Shown in pieces: positions 1-8,881 of a stretch of DNA of 64,000 nt. The DNA is from Pseudomonas palmensis. Lineage in GTDB: Bacteria; Pseudomonadota; Gammaproteobacteria; Pseudomonadales; Pseudomonadaceae. Within the stretch, counting starts at the first letter, position 1. Every line of letters starts with the position of its first letter. Below the pieces are notes generated by a model. That model was not told where the DNA came from and searched no databases. It saw only the letters and a program-made list of their open reading frames with translations. The DNA is taken from positions 1-64,000 of the forward strand of contig NZ_JAFKEC010000007.1 of the NCBI RefSeq assembly GCF_017848315.1. The letters are read 5' to 3'. A program made the position numbers and the translations under genes.

Positions 1-447
1 GGTACGCTGTGTTTCTCGGCGGGCAACATGCTCTCGAGCCTGCAGCAGAAGGCCGGCTTGCGGCCGATGACCACCAATGCCTGGGGCATGCTCTACGGGG
101 CCGGAATGCTGGCGCTGTACTGCGTGGTCAGCGGCATACCGTTCGCGATGGAATGGAATGTGCGGTATGTGGGGTCGCTGCTGTACCTGGTGATCCCGGG
201 GTCGGTGATCGGCTTTACCGCGTACCTGACGCTGGTGGGGCGCATGGGGCCGGAGCGTGCGGCGTACTGCACGGTGCTGTTCCCGCTGGTGGCGCTGAAC
301 GTGTCGGCGTTCTACGAGGGGTACCAGTGGACAGCGCCGGCGCTGGGCGGGCTGGTGCTGGTGATGCTGGGCAATGTGCTGGTGTTCCGGAAGGGGCGGG
401 TGGTGACGCCTTCGCCGGCAAGGCCGGCGCCTACCAGGGCCGCGTAA
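1..447 (+). CDS. DMT (EamA-type) family transporter, 3' part only
   Basis: The reading frame is open from base 1 to the TAA at 445-447, so the gene begins upstream of the window and only about 148 C-terminal residues are visible. It shows four or five hydrophobic helices separated by short loops, matching the second EamA repeat of drug/metabolite exporters; the segment GMLYGAGMLALYCVVSGIPF starts one helix. The last dozen residues ([13 protein letters not shown]) are low complexity and are encoded by the first arm of a REP palindrome, so the original C terminus has probably been replaced. The family moves small metabolites across the inner membrane; the substrate cannot be deduced. Confidence 0.8.
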   Translation, partial: GTLCFSAGNMLSSLQQKAGLRPMTTNAWGMLYGAGMLALYCVVSGIPFAMEWNVRYVGSLLYLVIPGSVIGFTAYLTLVGRMGPERAAYCTVLFPLVALNVSAFYEGYQWTAPALGGLVLVMLGNVLVFRKGRVVTPSPARPAPTRAA

Positions 448-476
448 CCCTTGCAGGAGCCCGCCTTGCTGGCGAA
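411..476. repeat. REP pair (GCCGGC family) at the 3' end of the DMT gene
   Basis: Arm 411-434 (starting TTCGCCGGCAAGG) and an imperfect inverted arm at 453-476 (ending TTGCTGGCGAA) form a REPIN-like unit. The first arm lies inside the coding region and supplies the stop-proximal codons; the second is intergenic. The same arm recurs at 36724-36784, 57118-57141 and 61785-61806. Confidence 0.8.
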
Positions 477-484
477 TGGCAGCC

Positions 485-1456
485 TTACTTCCACACCTGC
501 GGGTTCACCAGGTCGCGCGGGCGCTCGCCCAGCAGTGCCGCGCGCAGGTTGTCGATGGCACGGTTGGCCATCGCCTCGCGGGTTTCGGCCGTGGCCGAGC
601 CCACATGCGGCAAGGTCACCGCATTGGCCAGCTGGAACAGCGGCGATTCGCTCAGCGGCTCCTTCTCGTACACATCCAGCCCTGCACCGCGAATCGTGCC
701 CTGCTGCAACGCCGCCGCCAGCGCCGCCTCATCCACCACCGGCCCGCGCGACACGTTGACCAGAAACGCACTGGGCTTCATCAGCTTCAGTTCGCGCTCG
801 CCAATCAGGTGCCTGGTGTTGGCCCCCAGCGGCACCACCAGGCACACGAAGTCGGCTTCGGCCAGCAGTTCATCCAGGCTGCGGTACTGCGCGCCCAGTT
901 CCTGCTCCAGCGCGGTCTTGCGGCTGTTGCCGCTGTAGATCACCGGCATGTTGAAGCCGAACCGGCCACGCCGCGCAATCGCCGCGCCAATGTTGCCCAG
1001 CCCGACGATGCCCAGCGTCTTGCCATGCACGTCGCTGCCAAAGTGTGCCGGGCCCACGGTGGCTTTCCATTCGCCGGCCTTGGTCCAGGCGTCCAGCTCG
1101 GCCACCCGCCGCGCCGCGCTCATGATCAGCGCAAAGCCGAGGTCGGCGGTGCTTTCGGTGAGGACGTCAGGGGTGTTGGTCAGGGCGATGCCGCGCTGGT
1201 TGAAGTAGGCCAGGTCGTAGTTGTCGTAACCCACCGACACGCTCGACACCACCTGCAACTGCTCAGCGTTGTGCAACTGCGCTTCGCCCAGCTTGCGCCC
1301 CACCCCGATCAGGCCGTGGGCCTGGGGCAGCGCTTCGTTGAACTGGGCATTGATGTCGCCCAGCTTGGGGTTGGGCACGATCACGTTGAAGTCTTGCTGC
1401 AGACGCTCGACCATCGGGGCGGTGATGCGGCTGAAGGCCAGTACGGTCTTTTTCAT
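485..1456 (-). CDS. ghrB: 2-hydroxyacid dehydrogenase (glyoxylate/hydroxypyruvate/2-ketoaldonate reductase type)
   Basis: This 323-residue cytosolic NAD(P)H oxidoreductase has the D-isomer-specific 2-hydroxyacid dehydrogenase fold. The nucleotide-binding loop GLGNIG is at residues 152-157, and the catalytic triad Arg237 (NVSRG), Glu266 (EKEP) and His284 (LPHVG) has the spacing expected for the GhrB/glycerate dehydrogenase family. It should reduce glyoxylate, hydroxypyruvate or 2-ketogluconate-like acids to 2-hydroxyacids. The start ATG is the first one, and length is normal for the family. A LysR gene lies 73 bp upstream on the same strand and may be cotranscribed. The exact substrate is inference; the symbol follows the closest family I recognise. 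Confidence 0.85.
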   Translation of the reverse strand: MKKTVLAFSRITAPMVERLQQDFNVIVPNPKLGDINAQFNEALPQAHGLIGVGRKLGEAQLHNAEQLQVVSSVSVGYDNYDLAYFNQRGIALTNTPDVLTESTADLGFALIMSAARRVAELDAWTKAGEWKATVGPAHFGSDVHGKTLGIVGLGNIGAAIARRGRFGFNMPVIYSGNSRKTALEQELGAQYRSLDELLAEADFVCLVVPLGANTRHLIGERELKLMKPSAFLVNVSRGPVVDEAALAAALQQGTIRGAGLDVYEKEPLSESPLFQLANAVTLPHVGSATAETREAMANRAIDNLRAALLGERPRDLVNPQVWK

Positions 1457-1529
1457 CGGCGAACTCGCTGCGGGCAGGGGAGAATGGGTAGCACGCTATC
1501 ATTCTCCGCCGCCCCTGTGCAGCAAGATT

Positions 1530-2477
1530 TCAGGTGGCGATGAGCAGCTCGTGGGTCTTGAGGTCGGCCTCGTGGGCCGCGAGGATTTCCGGCAGCGAGT
1601 TGCGCAGGTACTCGACCCAGGTCTTGATCTTCGCATCCAGGTACTGGCGCGAGGGGTAGATCGCGTACAGGTTCAGCTCCTGCAGGCGGTACTCGGGCAT
1701 CACCCGTACCAGGCTGCCGTCGCGCAGGCCGTCGATGGCCGAGTAGATCGGCAGCACGCCCACGCCCATGCCGCTGCGGATCGCCGCCTTCATGGCATCG
1801 GCCGAGTTCACCTGGAAGGGCGCCTGGGTGATGTTCACCACCTCCTGGCCCTCGGGGCCGTCGAACAGCCATTTTTCCAGCGGGATCACCGGGCTCACCA
1901 TGCGCAGGCAGGCGTGCTTGAGCAGGTCGGCCGGCTTGTGCGCCACGCCGTGGCGCTTCACGTATTCGGGCGAGGCGCACACGATGCTGTAGGTGATGCC
2001 CAGGCGCTGCGACACGAAACCCGAGTCCGGCAGCTCGCTGGCGAGCACGATGGACACGTCGTAGCCCTCGTCCAGCAGGTCGGGCACACGGTTGGCCATG
2101 GTCAGGTCGAAGGTCACGTCGGGGTGCGTTTCGCGGTAGCGGGCGATGGCGTCGATGACGAAATGCTGGCCCACGCCGGTCATCGAGTGCACCTTCAGTT
2201 GCCCGGCCGGGCGCGCATGCGCGTCGCTGGCCTCGGCCTCGGCTTCCTCCACGTAGGTGAGGATCTGCTCGCAGCGCATCAGGTAGCGCTTGCCCGCTTC
2301 GGTCAGTGCGATGCGCCGGGTGGTGCGGTTGAGCAGGCGGGTTTGCAGGTGCGCTTCAAGATTGGAAACCGCCCGCGACACGTTCGCGGTGGTCGTATCC
2401 AGTTGCACGGCAGCGGCGGTGAAACTGCCGACTTGCGCGACGCAACTGAAAGCACGCATGTTTTGCAGGGTGTCCAT
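1530..2477 (-). CDS. LysR-family transcriptional regulator (AaeR-like position)
   Basis: The 315-residue product begins with a typical LysR helix-turn-helix (residues about 1-60, MDTLQNMRAFSCVAQVGSFT) followed by a substrate-binding domain. It is divergent from the efflux operon that starts at 2664, with 186 bp between them. This is the arrangement of aaeR with the aaeXAB aromatic-acid exporter in enterobacteria, so it is the best candidate regulator of that operon. It could also control the 2-hydroxyacid dehydrogenase gene downstream on the same strand. The inducer is unknown. Confidence 0.85.
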   Translation of the reverse strand: MDTLQNMRAFSCVAQVGSFTAAAVQLDTTTANVSRAVSNLEAHLQTRLLNRTTRRIALTEAGKRYLMRCEQILTYVEEAEAEASDAHARPAGQLKVHSMTGVGQHFVIDAIARYRETHPDVTFDLTMANRVPDLLDEGYDVSIVLASELPDSGFVSQRLGITYSIVCASPEYVKRHGVAHKPADLLKHACLRMVSPVIPLEKWLFDGPEGQEVVNITQAPFQVNSADAMKAAIRSGMGVGVLPIYSAIDGLRDGSLVRVMPEYRLQELNLYAIYPSRQYLDAKIKTWVEYLRNSLPEILAAHEADLKTHELLIAT

Positions 2478-2527
2478 GGGGCGCTCTCAAGGAAGACGAC
2501 AGAATTGTGACATGAAGTAACCAAAGC

Positions 2528-2539
2528 AGTCTTCAGACT
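2528..2539. promoter_or_regulatory. Small palindrome in the LysR/efflux divergent region
   Basis: AGTCT-TC-AGACT is a perfect 5-bp inverted repeat within the 186-bp divergent intergenic region. LysR proteins bind short interrupted dyads next to their own promoters, so it is a possible operator. It is short enough to arise by chance. Confidence 0.25.
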
Positions 2540-2663
2540 AAAGCCGGATTATCGCGGTTTTCGTAACAAAGATTCGCAGTAAAGCACGCTTATCGCCAGT
2601 GCGGCGGCCCCCTAGAATTGCGTCACCTAGCGTCATCCACCTTCTAGTCGGGAACTCGCAGCT

Positions 2664-4175
2664 GTGCCGCGTCGCATCATCAGAGCGCTGAATGCGCTCA
2701 GTGTCTGTGCCTTTAGCTTGACCTTGAGCGGCTGTATCGGAACCTGGGGCATCGCCCCGCAAAGCAAGACGCTGCAAGCCAATACCCTGACCACCGACGC
2801 GGCCATCCGAGCAGCCGCGCAGGATGCCCACTGGCCCGACCAGCAATGGTGGCAAGCCTATGGCGACCCGCAACTGGCGCGCTGGATCGCCCTGGCGCTC
2901 CAGGGCAGCCCGACCATGGCCATGGCCGCTGCCCGCGTGCGTGAAGCCAGGGCCATGGCCGGGGTGATCGAGGCCGACGAAAAACTGCAGGTCAACGGCC
3001 AGTCCAGCCTCAAGCGCCACAACTGGCCCGAAGACCAGTTCTATGGCCCCGGCGCGCTGTCCGGTGCCAACACCTGGGACAACAATGCCACCCTGGGCCT
3101 GAGCTATGCGCTGGACCTGTGGGGCCGCGAGCGCAATGCCAGCGAGCAGGCCGTGGACATGGCCCACATGAGCGTGGCCCAGGCGCGCCAGGCGCAGCTC
3201 GAACTGCAGAACAACATCGTCAAGGTGTACATCCAGCTGTCGCTGCACTTTGCCCAGCGCGACATCGTCAAGGCCGAGCTGGCCCAGCAGGAGCAGATCC
3301 TGGCCCTGGCCGAACGGCGCCTGGCCGGCGGCATCGGCACCCATTTCGAGGTCAGCCAGGCGCAGACGCCGCTGCCCGAAACCCATCGCCAGCTCGACAG
3401 CCTCGATGAAGAAATCGCCCTGGCGCGCAACCAGCTGGCCGCGCTGGCCGGCAAGGGCCCGGGCGAGGGCGCGCAGTTGCAGCGGCCGAATCTCTCGTTG
3501 GCCACCGCGCTCAAGCTGCCGTCGGCGCTGCCTGCCGAGCTGGTGGGTCAGCGTCCCGACGTGGTTGCCAGCCGCTGGCAGGTGGCGGCCCAGGCGCGCG
3601 GTATCGATGTGGCGCATGCCGGCTTCTTCCCCAACGTCGACCTGGTCGGCGGGCTCGGCTTCATGGCCACCGGCGGCGGTGCGCTGGAGTTTCTCACCGG
3701 GCGCAAGTTCAACTACAACGTCGGCCCGGCCATCAGCCTGCCGGTGTTCGACGGTGGCCGCCTGCGCTCGCAACTGGGCGTGGCCTCGGCCGGCTACGAC
3801 ATCGCCGTGGCGCGCTACAACCAGACCGTGGTCGAGGCCCTCAAGGGGGTGTCCGACCAGTTGATCCGCCGCCACTCGATGGACGAGCAGCAACACTTTG
3901 CCGCCGAGTCGGTGGCCTCGGCGCAGAAGACCTACGACATCGCCATGATCGCGTTCCAGCGCGGCCTCACCGACTACCTCAACGTGCTCAATGCGCAGAC
4001 CCTGCTGTTTCGCCAGCAGCAGATCCAGCAGCAGGTGCAGGCCGCGCGCCTGACCGCGCATGCCGAACTGGTCACCGCCCTGGGCGGTGGGCTGGGCGCC
4101 GGCAACGATGTGCCGACGCCGGATAAGCAGGCCGCACCGGCCACCCCGCGCACCCTGGCGGTGTTCGACAAATGA
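2664..4175 (+). CDS. Outer-membrane efflux lipoprotein, NodT/OprM type
   Basis: GTG start; 503 residues. The N terminus carries a lipoprotein signal with lipobox LSGC at residues about 20-23, then two copies of the OEP (TolC-like) domain with long alpha-helical coiled segments (QAQTPLPETHRQLDSL and a matching second-half helix). It forms the trimeric outer-membrane duct of a tripartite pump. It is the first gene of an operon: its stop overlaps the next start by 4 bases (ATGA). The partners are the FUSC pump and HlyD adaptor encoded downstream. Confidence 0.9.
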   Translation: MPRRIIRALNALSVCAFSLTLSGCIGTWGIAPQSKTLQANTLTTDAAIRAAAQDAHWPDQQWWQAYGDPQLARWIALALQGSPTMAMAAARVREARAMAGVIEADEKLQVNGQSSLKRHNWPEDQFYGPGALSGANTWDNNATLGLSYALDLWGRERNASEQAVDMAHMSVAQARQAQLELQNNIVKVYIQLSLHFAQRDIVKAELAQQEQILALAERRLAGGIGTHFEVSQAQTPLPETHRQLDSLDEEIALARNQLAALAGKGPGEGAQLQRPNLSLATALKLPSALPAELVGQRPDVVASRWQVAAQARGIDVAHAGFFPNVDLVGGLGFMATGGGALEFLTGRKFNYNVGPAISLPVFDGGRLRSQLGVASAGYDIAVARYNQTVVEALKGVSDQLIRRHSMDEQQHFAAESVASAQKTYDIAMIAFQRGLTDYLNVLNAQTLLFRQQQIQQQVQAARLTAHAELVTALGGGLGAGNDVPTPDKQAAPATPRTLAVFDK

Positions 4176-6358
4176 GCGCCATGACCCTGCCGTTTCGCTG
4201 GCTGGCATCACTTGAATGGCGTCGCGGCTTCTTTGAATGGGCGCGCAGCGACGGCGTCACCTGGGTGTACATCTTCAAGGTGCTGAGCGCGGCGTTTCTC
4301 ACCCTGTGGCTGGCCATGCGCCTGGAGCTGCCGCAGCCGCGCACCGCGATGATCACCGTGTTCATCGTGATGCAGCTGCAGAGCGGCCACGTGTTCGCCA
4401 AGAGCTTCTACCGCCTGCTCGGCACCCTGGCCGGTTCGTCGGTGATGGTCGCGCTGATCGCGATCTTCCCGCAGAACACCGAGCTGTTCCTGCCCAGCCT
4501 GGCGATCTGGGTGGGCATCTGCTCGGCGGGGGCGATGCGCTACCGCAACTTTCGCGCCTATGGCTTCGTGCTGGCCGGCTACACCGCGGCCATGGTCGGC
4601 CTGCCGGCCCTGCAGCACCCCGACGGTGCATTCATGGCGGCAGTGTGGCGGGTGCTGGAGATCTCCCTGGGCATCCTGGTGTCGACCCTGGTCAGCGCCG
4701 CGATCCTGCCGCAGTCGGCCAGTGCCTCGATGCGCAACGCCCTGTACCAGCGCTTTGGCGTGTTCGCCGGCTTCGTCGCCGAAGGCCTGCGCGGCGACAG
4801 CCAGCGCGACCGTTTCGAAAGCAGCAACGTGCGCTTCATCGCCGAGGCGGTGGGCCTGGAAAGCCTGCGCAGCGTGACCGCCTTCGAAGACCCGCACATG
4901 CGCCGGCGCAACGGCCGCCTGGGCCGCATGAACAGCGAGTTCATGGCCATCACCACGCGCTTCAACGCCCTGCACCAACTGCTCGAGCGCCTGCGCCAGC
5001 GCGGCCCGCTGCAGATCGTCACGGCCATCGAACCGGGCCTCGATGCCCTGGCCAACCTGCTCGACGGCTATGCCGGGCGCTCGCTGACCCACGCCGATGC
5101 CGCGCGCCTGGCCGAGCAACTGGCCGCCTACAAGGACGACCTGCCCGAGCGGGTACGCAGCCTGCGCGCCGCCTACCTCGACACCGCGCCCAGCGACGCC
5201 GACCTGCTCGACTTTCACACCGCCTACGAACTGCTGTACCGCTTCGTCGACGACCTGCACAGCTATGCCCAGACCCACGCCTCGCTGGCCGAGCACAGCC
5301 ACGCCCGTGAGCAATGGGACGAACCCTACGTGGCCCAGACCAACTGGCTGGTGTCGCTGGCTGCCGGCGTGCGGGCCGCGTTCATCCTGCTGGTGCTGGG
5401 CAGCTTCTGGCTGGCCACGGCGTGGCCCAGCGGGGCCATGATGACCCTGATCGCGGCGGCCACCGTGGGCCTGTCGGCGGCCACCCCCAACCCCAAGCGC
5501 ATGTCGTTTCAGATGGCCTGCGGCACCCTGTTCGGCGCGCTGGTGGGGTTCTTCGAAACCTTCTTCGTGTTCCCCTGGATCGACGGCTTCCCGCTGCTGT
5601 GCATGGTGCTGGCGCCGGTGTTCGTGGTGGGCGCGTTCCTGGCCTCGCGCCCGGCCTACGCCGGTTATGGCCTGGGCCTGCTGATCTTCTTCTCGACCGG
5701 CTCGGTGCCCGACAACCTCACCGTCTACAACCCCTACACCTTCGTCAACGACTACATCGCCATGGTCATCGGCATGCTGGTGTGCGCGGCGGCCGGGGCG
5801 ATCATCCTGCCGCCCAACAGCCGCTGGCTGTGGAGCCGCCTGGAGCAGGACCTGCGCGGCCAGGTGCTGTTCGCCATCAGCGGGCGCCTGCGCGGGCTGG
5901 GCTCGGCGTTCGAGAGCCGCACCCGTGACCTGCTGCACCAGGCCTATGGCCTGGCCGTGGGCCAGCCCCAGGTGCAGAGCAAGCTGCTGCGCTGGATGTT
6001 CGTGGTGCTGGAGGTGGGCCACGCGATCATCGAGCTGCGCAAGGAACAGGCGATACTCCCGGTGCACCCGTGCTATGCCGAGTCCCAGCCCTGGCGCCAG
6101 GCGATCCGCGTGATGGGCCGGGCGCTGGCGCGGCTGTTCCTGCAGCCCACCGCCAGCAATCACGAGCGTGCGCTGGTGGCAGTGGACCATGCGATCAGCC
6201 GCGTGCAGGCCACCGACGAACCTTTCGCCCGGCACTTCGACACCTCGGCCCTGCGCCGGGTGCAGAGCTACCTGCACTTCATCCGTACCTCGCTGCTCGA
6301 CCCACAATCGCCGCTGGCCCACCTGCCCGCGACGCAAGGACTGCCCGATGCCCCGTGA
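4172..6358 (+). CDS. FUSC-family inner-membrane exporter (AaeB-like)
   Basis: The 728-residue protein has two clusters of about five to six transmembrane helices (residues about 25-180 and 400-550), each followed by a soluble helical domain; this is the fusaric acid resistance/AaeB architecture. Such pumps export hydroxylated aromatic carboxylic acids (p-hydroxybenzoate, fusaric acid) using the proton gradient. It is slightly longer than E. coli AaeB (655 residues). It overlaps the preceding gene by 4 bases and the next by 11 bases, so translation is coupled. Confidence 0.9.
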   Translation: MSAMTLPFRWLASLEWRRGFFEWARSDGVTWVYIFKVLSAAFLTLWLAMRLELPQPRTAMITVFIVMQLQSGHVFAKSFYRLLGTLAGSSVMVALIAIFPQNTELFLPSLAIWVGICSAGAMRYRNFRAYGFVLAGYTAAMVGLPALQHPDGAFMAAVWRVLEISLGILVSTLVSAAILPQSASASMRNALYQRFGVFAGFVAEGLRGDSQRDRFESSNVRFIAEAVGLESLRSVTAFEDPHMRRRNGRLGRMNSEFMAITTRFNALHQLLERLRQRGPLQIVTAIEPGLDALANLLDGYAGRSLTHADAARLAEQLAAYKDDLPERVRSLRAAYLDTAPSDADLLDFHTAYELLYRFVDDLHSYAQTHASLAEHSHAREQWDEPYVAQTNWLVSLAAGVRAAFILLVLGSFWLATAWPSGAMMTLIAAATVGLSAATPNPKRMSFQMACGTLFGALVGFFETFFVFPWIDGFPLLCMVLAPVFVVGAFLASRPAYAGYGLGLLIFFSTGSVPDNLTVYNPYTFVNDYIAMVIGMLVCAAAGAIILPPNSRWLWSRLEQDLRGQVLFAISGRLRGLGSAFESRTRDLLHQAYGLAVGQPQVQSKLLRWMFVVLEVGHAIIELRKEQAILPVHPCYAESQPWRQAIRVMGRALARLFLQPTASNHERALVAVDHAISRVQATDEPFARHFDTSALRRVQSYLHFIRTSLLDPQSPLAHLPATQGLPDAP

Positions 6359-6548
6359 AATCGCCTTCCACGGCCTGTACATGCCGACCATGACCTTGAT
6401 GTTCCTGTTCGCCGCAGGGCTTGCCTGGGGGCTGGACCGGTTCATTGCCGGGCATGACGGCTACCGTTTTTTCTGGCACCCGGCGCTGCTGCGCCTGTGC
6501 CTGTTCATTTGCCTCTTTGGCGCCATGGCGCTGACCGTCTACCGTTGA
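6348..6548 (+). CDS. DUF1656 small membrane protein (AaeX-like)
   Basis: A 66-residue protein with two transmembrane helices (residues about 10-30 and 45-65) and the conserved N-terminal motif REIAFHGLYMP. DUF1656 proteins are encoded next to FUSC/AaeB pumps and HlyD adaptors. The role is unknown but is presumed to be an accessory subunit. The ATG at 6348 lies inside the end of the FUSC gene (11-base overlap). The adaptor gene follows 11 bp downstream. Confidence 0.88.
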   Translation: MPREIAFHGLYMPTMTLMFLFAAGLAWGLDRFIAGHDGYRFFWHPALLRLCLFICLFGAMALTVYR

Positions 6549-6559
6549 GACCCTAGTCG

Positions 6560-7417
6560 ATGAAAAAGTTTTTCAGCCTGATCGCCACCTTGCTGGTACT
6601 GGCAGCTGCCGTGGCGATCGGCCGGCAATTGTGGGTGCAGTACATGAATACGCCCTGGACCCGCGACGGGCGGGTACGCGCCGACATCATCAACGTGGCC
6701 GCCGACGTGCCCGGCTATGTGGTGGACGTGCCGGTGCGCGACAACCAGCTGGTGAAGAAGGGCGACCTGCTGATCCAGATCGACCCCGAGCACTACGAGG
6801 TGGCGGTCAGGCAGGCGCAGGCGCTGGTAGCCTCGCGCAAGGCCACCTGGGAGATGCGCAAGGTCAATGCGCACCGGCGTGCCGACATGGACAACCTGGT
6901 GATCTCGCGGGAGAACCGCGACGACGCCAGCAACATCGCCAACTCGGCCCTGGCCGACTACCAGCAGGCCCAGGCGCAGCTGGCGGCGGCAGAGCTGGAC
7001 CTCAAGCGCACACGCATCCTGGCCACGGTGGACGGCTACGTGACCAACCTCAACGTTCACCGCGGCGACTATGCGCGCACCGGTGAGCCGAAGATGGCGG
7101 TGGTCGACAAGGACTCGTTCTGGGTCTACGGCTTCTTCGAGGAGACCAAGCTGCCGCACGTGAAGGTGGGCGATCAGGCCGACCTGCAGATGATGAGCGG
7201 CGAGGTGCTCAAGGGGCATGTGGAGAGCATCTCGCGCGGCATCTATGACCGCGACAACCCTGAAAGCCGCGAACTGATCGCCGACGTCAACCCCACCTTC
7301 AACTGGGTGCGCCTGGCCCAGCGGGTACCGGTGCGCATTCACATCGACGAGGTGCCCGAAGGCTTCCTGCTGGCAGCGGGCACCACCTGCACGGTGGTGG
7401 TCAAGCCGCGCGATTGA
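6560..7417 (+). CDS. HlyD-family periplasmic adaptor (AaeA-like)
   Basis: 285 residues: an N-terminal signal-anchor helix (residues 4-22), then a biotinyl-lipoyl half-motif (AADVPGYVVDVPVRDNQLV), a short alpha-helical hairpin (about 75-130), the second lipoyl half and a beta-barrel. This membrane-fusion protein links the FUSC pump to the outer-membrane duct. It is the last gene of the four-gene efflux operon and ends 26 bp from the convergent enoyl-CoA hydratase gene. Confidence 0.9.
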   Translation: MKKFFSLIATLLVLAAAVAIGRQLWVQYMNTPWTRDGRVRADIINVAADVPGYVVDVPVRDNQLVKKGDLLIQIDPEHYEVAVRQAQALVASRKATWEMRKVNAHRRADMDNLVISRENRDDASNIANSALADYQQAQAQLAAAELDLKRTRILATVDGYVTNLNVHRGDYARTGEPKMAVVDKDSFWVYGFFEETKLPHVKVGDQADLQMMSGEVLKGHVESISRGIYDRDNPESRELIADVNPTFNWVRLAQRVPVRIHIDEVPEGFLLAAGTTCTVVVKPRD

Positions 7418-7443
7418 GCGCGTGCCGCTGCCATGGCGAACGT

Positions 7444-8220
7444 TCAGCGGTGCATGAACTGCGGCTCGCGCTTCTCGGCGAAGGCGGCCATGCCTTCCTT
7501 CTGGTCCTCGATGGCGAAGGTGGAATGAAACAGCCGGCGCTCCTGGCGTACGCCTTCGCTCAAGGTGGTTTCGAAGGCGCCGTTCACCGCCTCCTTGGCC
7601 ATCATTGCTACCGGCCCGGAGTAGCCGGCGATCCGCGCCGCGACACGCAAGGCTTCGTTGAGTAGCGCCGCATCGCTCACCACCCGGCTCACCAGGCCGC
7701 AGCGCTCGGCTTCGTGGGCGTCCAGGGTGCGCCCGGTGAGCACCATGTCCATGGCCTTGGCCTTGCCGATGAAGTGCGCCAGGCGCTGGCTGCCGCCGGC
7801 ACCGGGGATGGTCCCCAGTTTGATTTCCGGCTGGCCGAAGCGCGCGCTCTCGGCGGCGATGATGAAGTCGCACATCAGCGCCATCTCGCAGCCACCGCCC
7901 AGTGCGTAGCCGGCCACCGCGGCGATCACCGGCTTGCGAAAGCTGGCCAGGCGCTCCCAGTCCACGGTCACGAAGTCGCTGGTGTACACGTCGATGTAGT
8001 TGCGGTTGCGCATGGCCATGATGTCGGCCCCGGCGGCGAACACCGTGTCGGTGCCGGTCAGCACCACGGCGCGCACGCTGCGGTCCTGTTCCAGGCGGTC
8101 GAGCACGCCGGCCAGCTCCGCCGCCAGTTCGGCGCACAGGGCATTGAGCGACAGCGGCCGGTTGAGGCGAATCAGCGCCACCGCGTCAATCTGTTCCAGC
8201 AGCAGGTAATCGAGTTTCAT
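7444..8220 (-). CDS. Enoyl-CoA hydratase/isomerase (crotonase family)
   Basis: 258 residues, starting at the ATG that gives MKLDYLLLEQ; the open frame extends further upstream, but the added residues are not crotonase-like. The oxyanion-hole and active-site block GGGCEMALMCDF and the following FGQPEIKLGTIPGAGG contain both glutamates used by hydratases (equivalents of rat Glu144 and Glu164). It should hydrate trans-2-enoyl-CoA. It sits 38 bp downstream of a universal stress protein gene on the same strand. The substrate could be linked to the acyl-CoA module at 15-22 kb, but it is in a separate transcription unit. Confidence 0.88.
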   Translation of the reverse strand: MKLDYLLLEQIDAVALIRLNRPLSLNALCAELAAELAGVLDRLEQDRSVRAVVLTGTDTVFAAGADIMAMRNRNYIDVYTSDFVTVDWERLASFRKPVIAAVAGYALGGGCEMALMCDFIIAAESARFGQPEIKLGTIPGAGGSQRLAHFIGKAKAMDMVLTGRTLDAHEAERCGLVSRVVSDAALLNEALRVAARIAGYSGPVAMMAKEAVNGAFETTLSEGVRQERRLFHSTFAIEDQKEGMAAFAEKREPQFMHR

Positions 8221-8258
8221 CCGTGTAGTCTCGTTCAAGGGGTGAGTGCAAGGGGGCG

Positions 8259-8711
8259 TCAGAGATGACGCGCATCGACCAGTACCGGGCAACCGGCCTT
8301 GTCGATGACTTTGCTGCTGATCGAGGGGTCGAACATGCGGTCCAGCCGCGACAGGTGGCGGTGGCCCATCACGATCAGGTCGCTGCCCAGGCGCTTGGCC
8401 TCGGCGACGATGCTCGACACCGGGTCGCCATTGACCAGGTTGCCTTCGGTCTGGAAGCCGCGTTCGCGCAGGTGGGTCACGGCCTGCAGCATGCTCATGT
8501 CGGCCACCTGCTGTTCATGGCTGGCCGCCGGGTATTCGGTTTCGTCCTGCGGGCTGATGTGGCCGTCCTGTTCGGGCAGCGCGTAGGCACGGTCGACCGC
8601 CAGCAGCACATGCAGGCGATGACGGGTCTGCTCGCAGAACGTGCTGACGGTTTCCAGGATGCCGTGGCTGCGTGGCGAGCCATCGATGGCGATCAAAACG
8701 ACGCTGTACAT
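8259..8711 (-). CDS. Universal stress protein, UspA family
   Basis: 150 residues from MYSVVLIAIDGS. It has the Usp fold with the ATP-binding signature near the C terminus (VMGHRHLSRLDRMFDPSIS, a G-2x-G-9x-G/S type loop in modified form, ending in CPVLVDARHL). It is a cytosolic stress-responsive nucleotide-binding protein. An in-frame upstream extension to 8789 exists but lacks family similarity, so the shorter start is preferred. It is likely cotranscribed with the hydratase gene downstream. Confidence 0.85.
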   Translation of the reverse strand: MYSVVLIAIDGSPRSHGILETVSTFCEQTRHRLHVLLAVDRAYALPEQDGHISPQDETEYPAASHEQQVADMSMLQAVTHLRERGFQTEGNLVNGDPVSSIVAEAKRLGSDLIVMGHRHLSRLDRMFDPSISSKVIDKAGCPVLVDARHL

Positions 8712-8881
8712 GGGGCAGGGTCCACTCACTGTGCAAAGAGCAGCATTCTTGAAAAAAGCATGCGGCGCGGTAAATGGTGCAGCGTGCAATGACTAGTTGC
8801 GCCACATGCAGGGGCTGTGAGCGCGGCGGAAACTGTTAAGCTTTGCCCCGGACTCAACGAAGCAATGAATGGATGCTTGCC

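Noticed and set aside
4208..6445. 745-codon minus-strand frame opposite the FUSC gene
   Set aside because: It is the antisense shadow of a well-supported gene; its composition (His/Arg/Gln-rich) is typical of antisense frames in high-GC DNA.
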